Made by a program: the position numbers and the translations under genes. Below, one piece after another: positions 6,959 through 7,867 of a DNA stretch of 7,867 nt (the first letter of the stretch is position 1; each line of letters begins with the position of its first letter). Origin of the DNA: Thiotrichales bacterium (GTDB lineage: Bacteria; Pseudomonadota; Gammaproteobacteria; UWMA-0217); assembly GCA_024763135.1 (NCBI GenBank), contig JANTGD010000159.1, positions 1 to 7,867 of the forward strand, given 5' to 3'. A model generated the notes under the pieces. The model did not search any database, had not been told where the DNA came from, and was given only the letters and a program-made list of their open reading frames with translations.

Positions 6959-7384
6959 ATGACTATGAAAAACCTCAGTTCCGGCTTTACCTTGGTTGAA
7001 CTCATGATTGTCCTGGCGATTTTGTCGGTGATAGCGAGCGTCGCCTATCCCAGTTACACGCACTATGTGCAGCGCGCCAATCGTGTCGAGGCGGTCAGCC
7101 TGCTAATGGAGGCGGCCAGCCGGCAAGAGCGTTACTACGCAACCCAAAGCCCTAATACCTACGCGGCCAGCATGCAGGACTTGGGATTCTCACAAAGATA
7201 CCAGCCCACCGCCAACAGCAAGTATAAAGTCCAGGTGAAATCTGCCGATGCTTTTGGTTACTTACTCATCGCAAAGCCGCAGGGTGCACAGACACAGGAT
7301 GGCTGCGGTACCTTCAAATTGTGGCAGAACGGTCAAAAGGCGGCGACGGGTGCGCTGAGCGTGGCTGAATGCTGGCGAAATTAA
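6959..7384 (+). CDS. pilE: Type IV pilus minor pilin PilE
   Basis: This is a 141-residue pilin of the PilE/minor-pilin type, not the major subunit PilA, judged by its place at the end of this operon. The leader MTMKNLSSG is cleaved after Gly9, giving Phe10 with Glu14 at +5 and the FTLVELMIVLAILSVIASVAYPSY helix (10-33). The family segment R.EAVSLLMEAASRQERYYA (about 42-61) follows, then a small beta sheet. Cys116 and Cys138 should form the C-terminal disulfide loop, and the protein ends ECWRN. ATG 6965 is an alternative start that only shortens the leader by two residues. No strong Shine-Dalgarno is visible and pilY1 ends 15 nt upstream, so expression probably depends on the operon transcript. 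The TAA stop is the last base triplet before an inverted-repeat element, so the original 3' end may have been altered. Confidence 0.9.
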   Translation: MTMKNLSSGFTLVELMIVLAILSVIASVAYPSYTHYVQRANRVEAVSLLMEAASRQERYYATQSPNTYAASMQDLGFSQRYQPTANSKYKVQVKSADAFGYLLIAKPQGAQTQDGCGTFKLWQNGQKAATGALSVAECWRN

Positions 7385-7544
7385 GGCAGCTCTGATCAAT
7401 TCGTAACACGGCATCTCGTGGCGCAGAATCGCCCACTTCTGCGTTGCGGATCTTCGCATTAGCCAGCTATTAGGCGCGATCCGCGCCTTGAACTGGACGA
7501 TTTTTTGCCACAATCTGCTCGCGCCAGAATTAATCAGAGCTTCC
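7385..7544. mobile_element. 160-bp terminal-inverted-repeat element (MITE-like or IS remnant)
   Basis: The left end (7385-7402, GGCAGCTCTGATCAATTC) and the reverse complement of the right end (7527-7544, GGAAGCTCTGATTAATTC) match at 16 of 18 positions. The left flank is TTAA (7381-7384), which includes the pilE stop codon. The right flank is TGAA, so a 4-bp duplication, if it existed, is now imperfect. A 7-bp perfect hairpin with a 3-nt loop lies inside (7472-7478 with 7482-7488). The next T-run (7501-7506) is 12 nt further on, so this is not a clean terminator. The - strand is open across much of the element (within 7262-7576), but I see no transposase motif and treat that frame as non-genic. 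It is most likely a non-autonomous element or the fused ends of a deleted insertion sequence. Confidence 0.6.
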
Positions 7545-7772
7545 TGAACAGGCTGTCGAAAGGCACGATGGCTCAAGGATCGAGAAGTGCTCGGGTATTG
7601 GGCGCCCCGCTCGTCCGTCTCAATCCACGAATACGAGACGTCGTGGCCGTGGGGCAGGCAAAAGGGGAAGCCTGGCGGCTCGTCGGGCTGTGCCCGACAT
7701 GGCCAAAAAGAATAACTGTCGAGTTTTACAAATGACCTGGGTATTTTTACCAGCCTGTCACTGACATTTTAT
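7545..7772. other. GC-rich intergenic stretch with small inverted repeats; no confident gene
   Basis: The stretch begins with AGGCTGTCGAAA (7550-7561), the same 12 bases as 692-703 in the left-hand MITE-like element. It contains several short stems: CGTCTC 7616-7621 with GAGACG 7635-7640; CCACGA 7625-7630 with TCGTGG 7641-7646, which excludes the former; CAGGC 7655-7659 with GCCTG 7670-7674; and a perfect 7-bp stem with 3-nt loop, GTCGGGC 7682-7688 with GCCCGAC 7692-7698. A 55-codon frame runs from ATG 7568 to TGA 7735 with AAAGG 4 nt upstream. Its product (MAQGSRSARVLGAPLV...) has no domain I recognise, so I do not call it a gene. Confidence 0.35.
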
Positions 7773-7867
7773 CCTAGATTCCGCAGTTGGGCGCGAAAAA
7801 GACGCGTAAGCAATTGGTGTGCCTGGTGAATCAGAAAAACTCGTGGTCACCTTATTGGTGATGAGAG
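7773..7867. mobile_element. Possible end of an IS1380-family element, cut by the window edge
   Basis: CCTAGATT at 7773-7780, after the A+T-rich TTTTAT, resembles the CCTAGATTCTACG-type terminal inverted repeat of ISEcp1 and its relatives in the IS1380 family. The sequence from there to the window edge shows no recognisable transposase segment. A frame on the - strand is open through it. Non-coding subterminal sequence would be normal for such an element. The call rests on about eight to ten bases of terminal similarity recalled from the family, so it is tentative. Confidence 0.3.

Noticed and set aside
7472..7506. Rho-independent terminator for the pil operon
   Set aside because: The 7-bp hairpin is good, but the T-run starts 12 nt after it rather than directly, so it does not fit the usual terminator form.
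7262..7576. 104-codon - strand frame overlapping the end of pilE
   Set aside because: Half of it is antisense to pilE and the other half crosses the terminal-repeat element. It has no transposase motif.
7568..7735. 55-codon + strand frame with AAAGG upstream
   Set aside because: The start signal is plausible, but the product has no recognisable domain and lies over several inverted repeats. Not enough to call a gene.

Overview
This window carries a type IV pilus minor-pilin operon, six genes all on the + strand, bracketed on both sides by remnants of mobile DNA. The gene order (FimU/FimT-like, PilV, PilW, PilX, PilY1, PilE) is the arrangement known from Pseudomonas and many other Gammaproteobacteria. 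The balanced base composition and the gene order suggest a gammaproteobacterium. I cannot name the genus from sequence alone.

Left flank (1-929). Bases 1 to about 99 look like the end of an insertion sequence. It abuts a polyphosphate kinase 2 (PPK2-type) gene on the - strand that keeps only its first ~69 codons and stops just after the Walker A motif. A plausible sigma-70 promoter for this broken gene lies at 341-369. At 565-727 is a 163-bp hairpin-rich element with 16-bp terminal inverted repeats (14/16 matching), flanked by perfect 7-bp direct repeats (TTTTAGG). That is the signature of a MITE (a small non-autonomous transposable element). Bases 735-929 form the leader of the pilus operon.

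Operon (930-7384). The genes overlap or nearly touch: fimU/pilV share 10 nt, pilV/pilW share 4 nt, pilW/pilX are 2 nt apart, pilX/pilY1 overlap by up to 7 nt, and pilY1/pilE are 15 nt apart. This implies one transcript with translational coupling. FimU, PilV, PilW and PilE carry a type III prepilin leader (Gly/hydrophobic cleavage, Glu at +5). PilX lacks Glu+5. In the family model these minor pilins form a complex that primes pilus assembly, with the large PilY1 protein at the tip as calcium-dependent adhesin and mechanosensor. The pre-pilins would be processed by PilD, encoded elsewhere.

Right flank (7385-7867). A 160-bp element with 18-bp terminal inverted repeats (16/18) begins at the base after the pilE stop codon. 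After it comes a GC-rich stretch with several small inverted repeats and no confident gene. From 7773 the sequence starts with CCTAGATT, resembling the terminal repeat of IS1380-family elements such as ISEcp1, and runs off the window.

The operon itself is a well-known system. The less expected content is the two small inverted-repeat elements and the IS ends on either side of it. I see no CRISPR array, tRNA, rRNA or defence-type gene.
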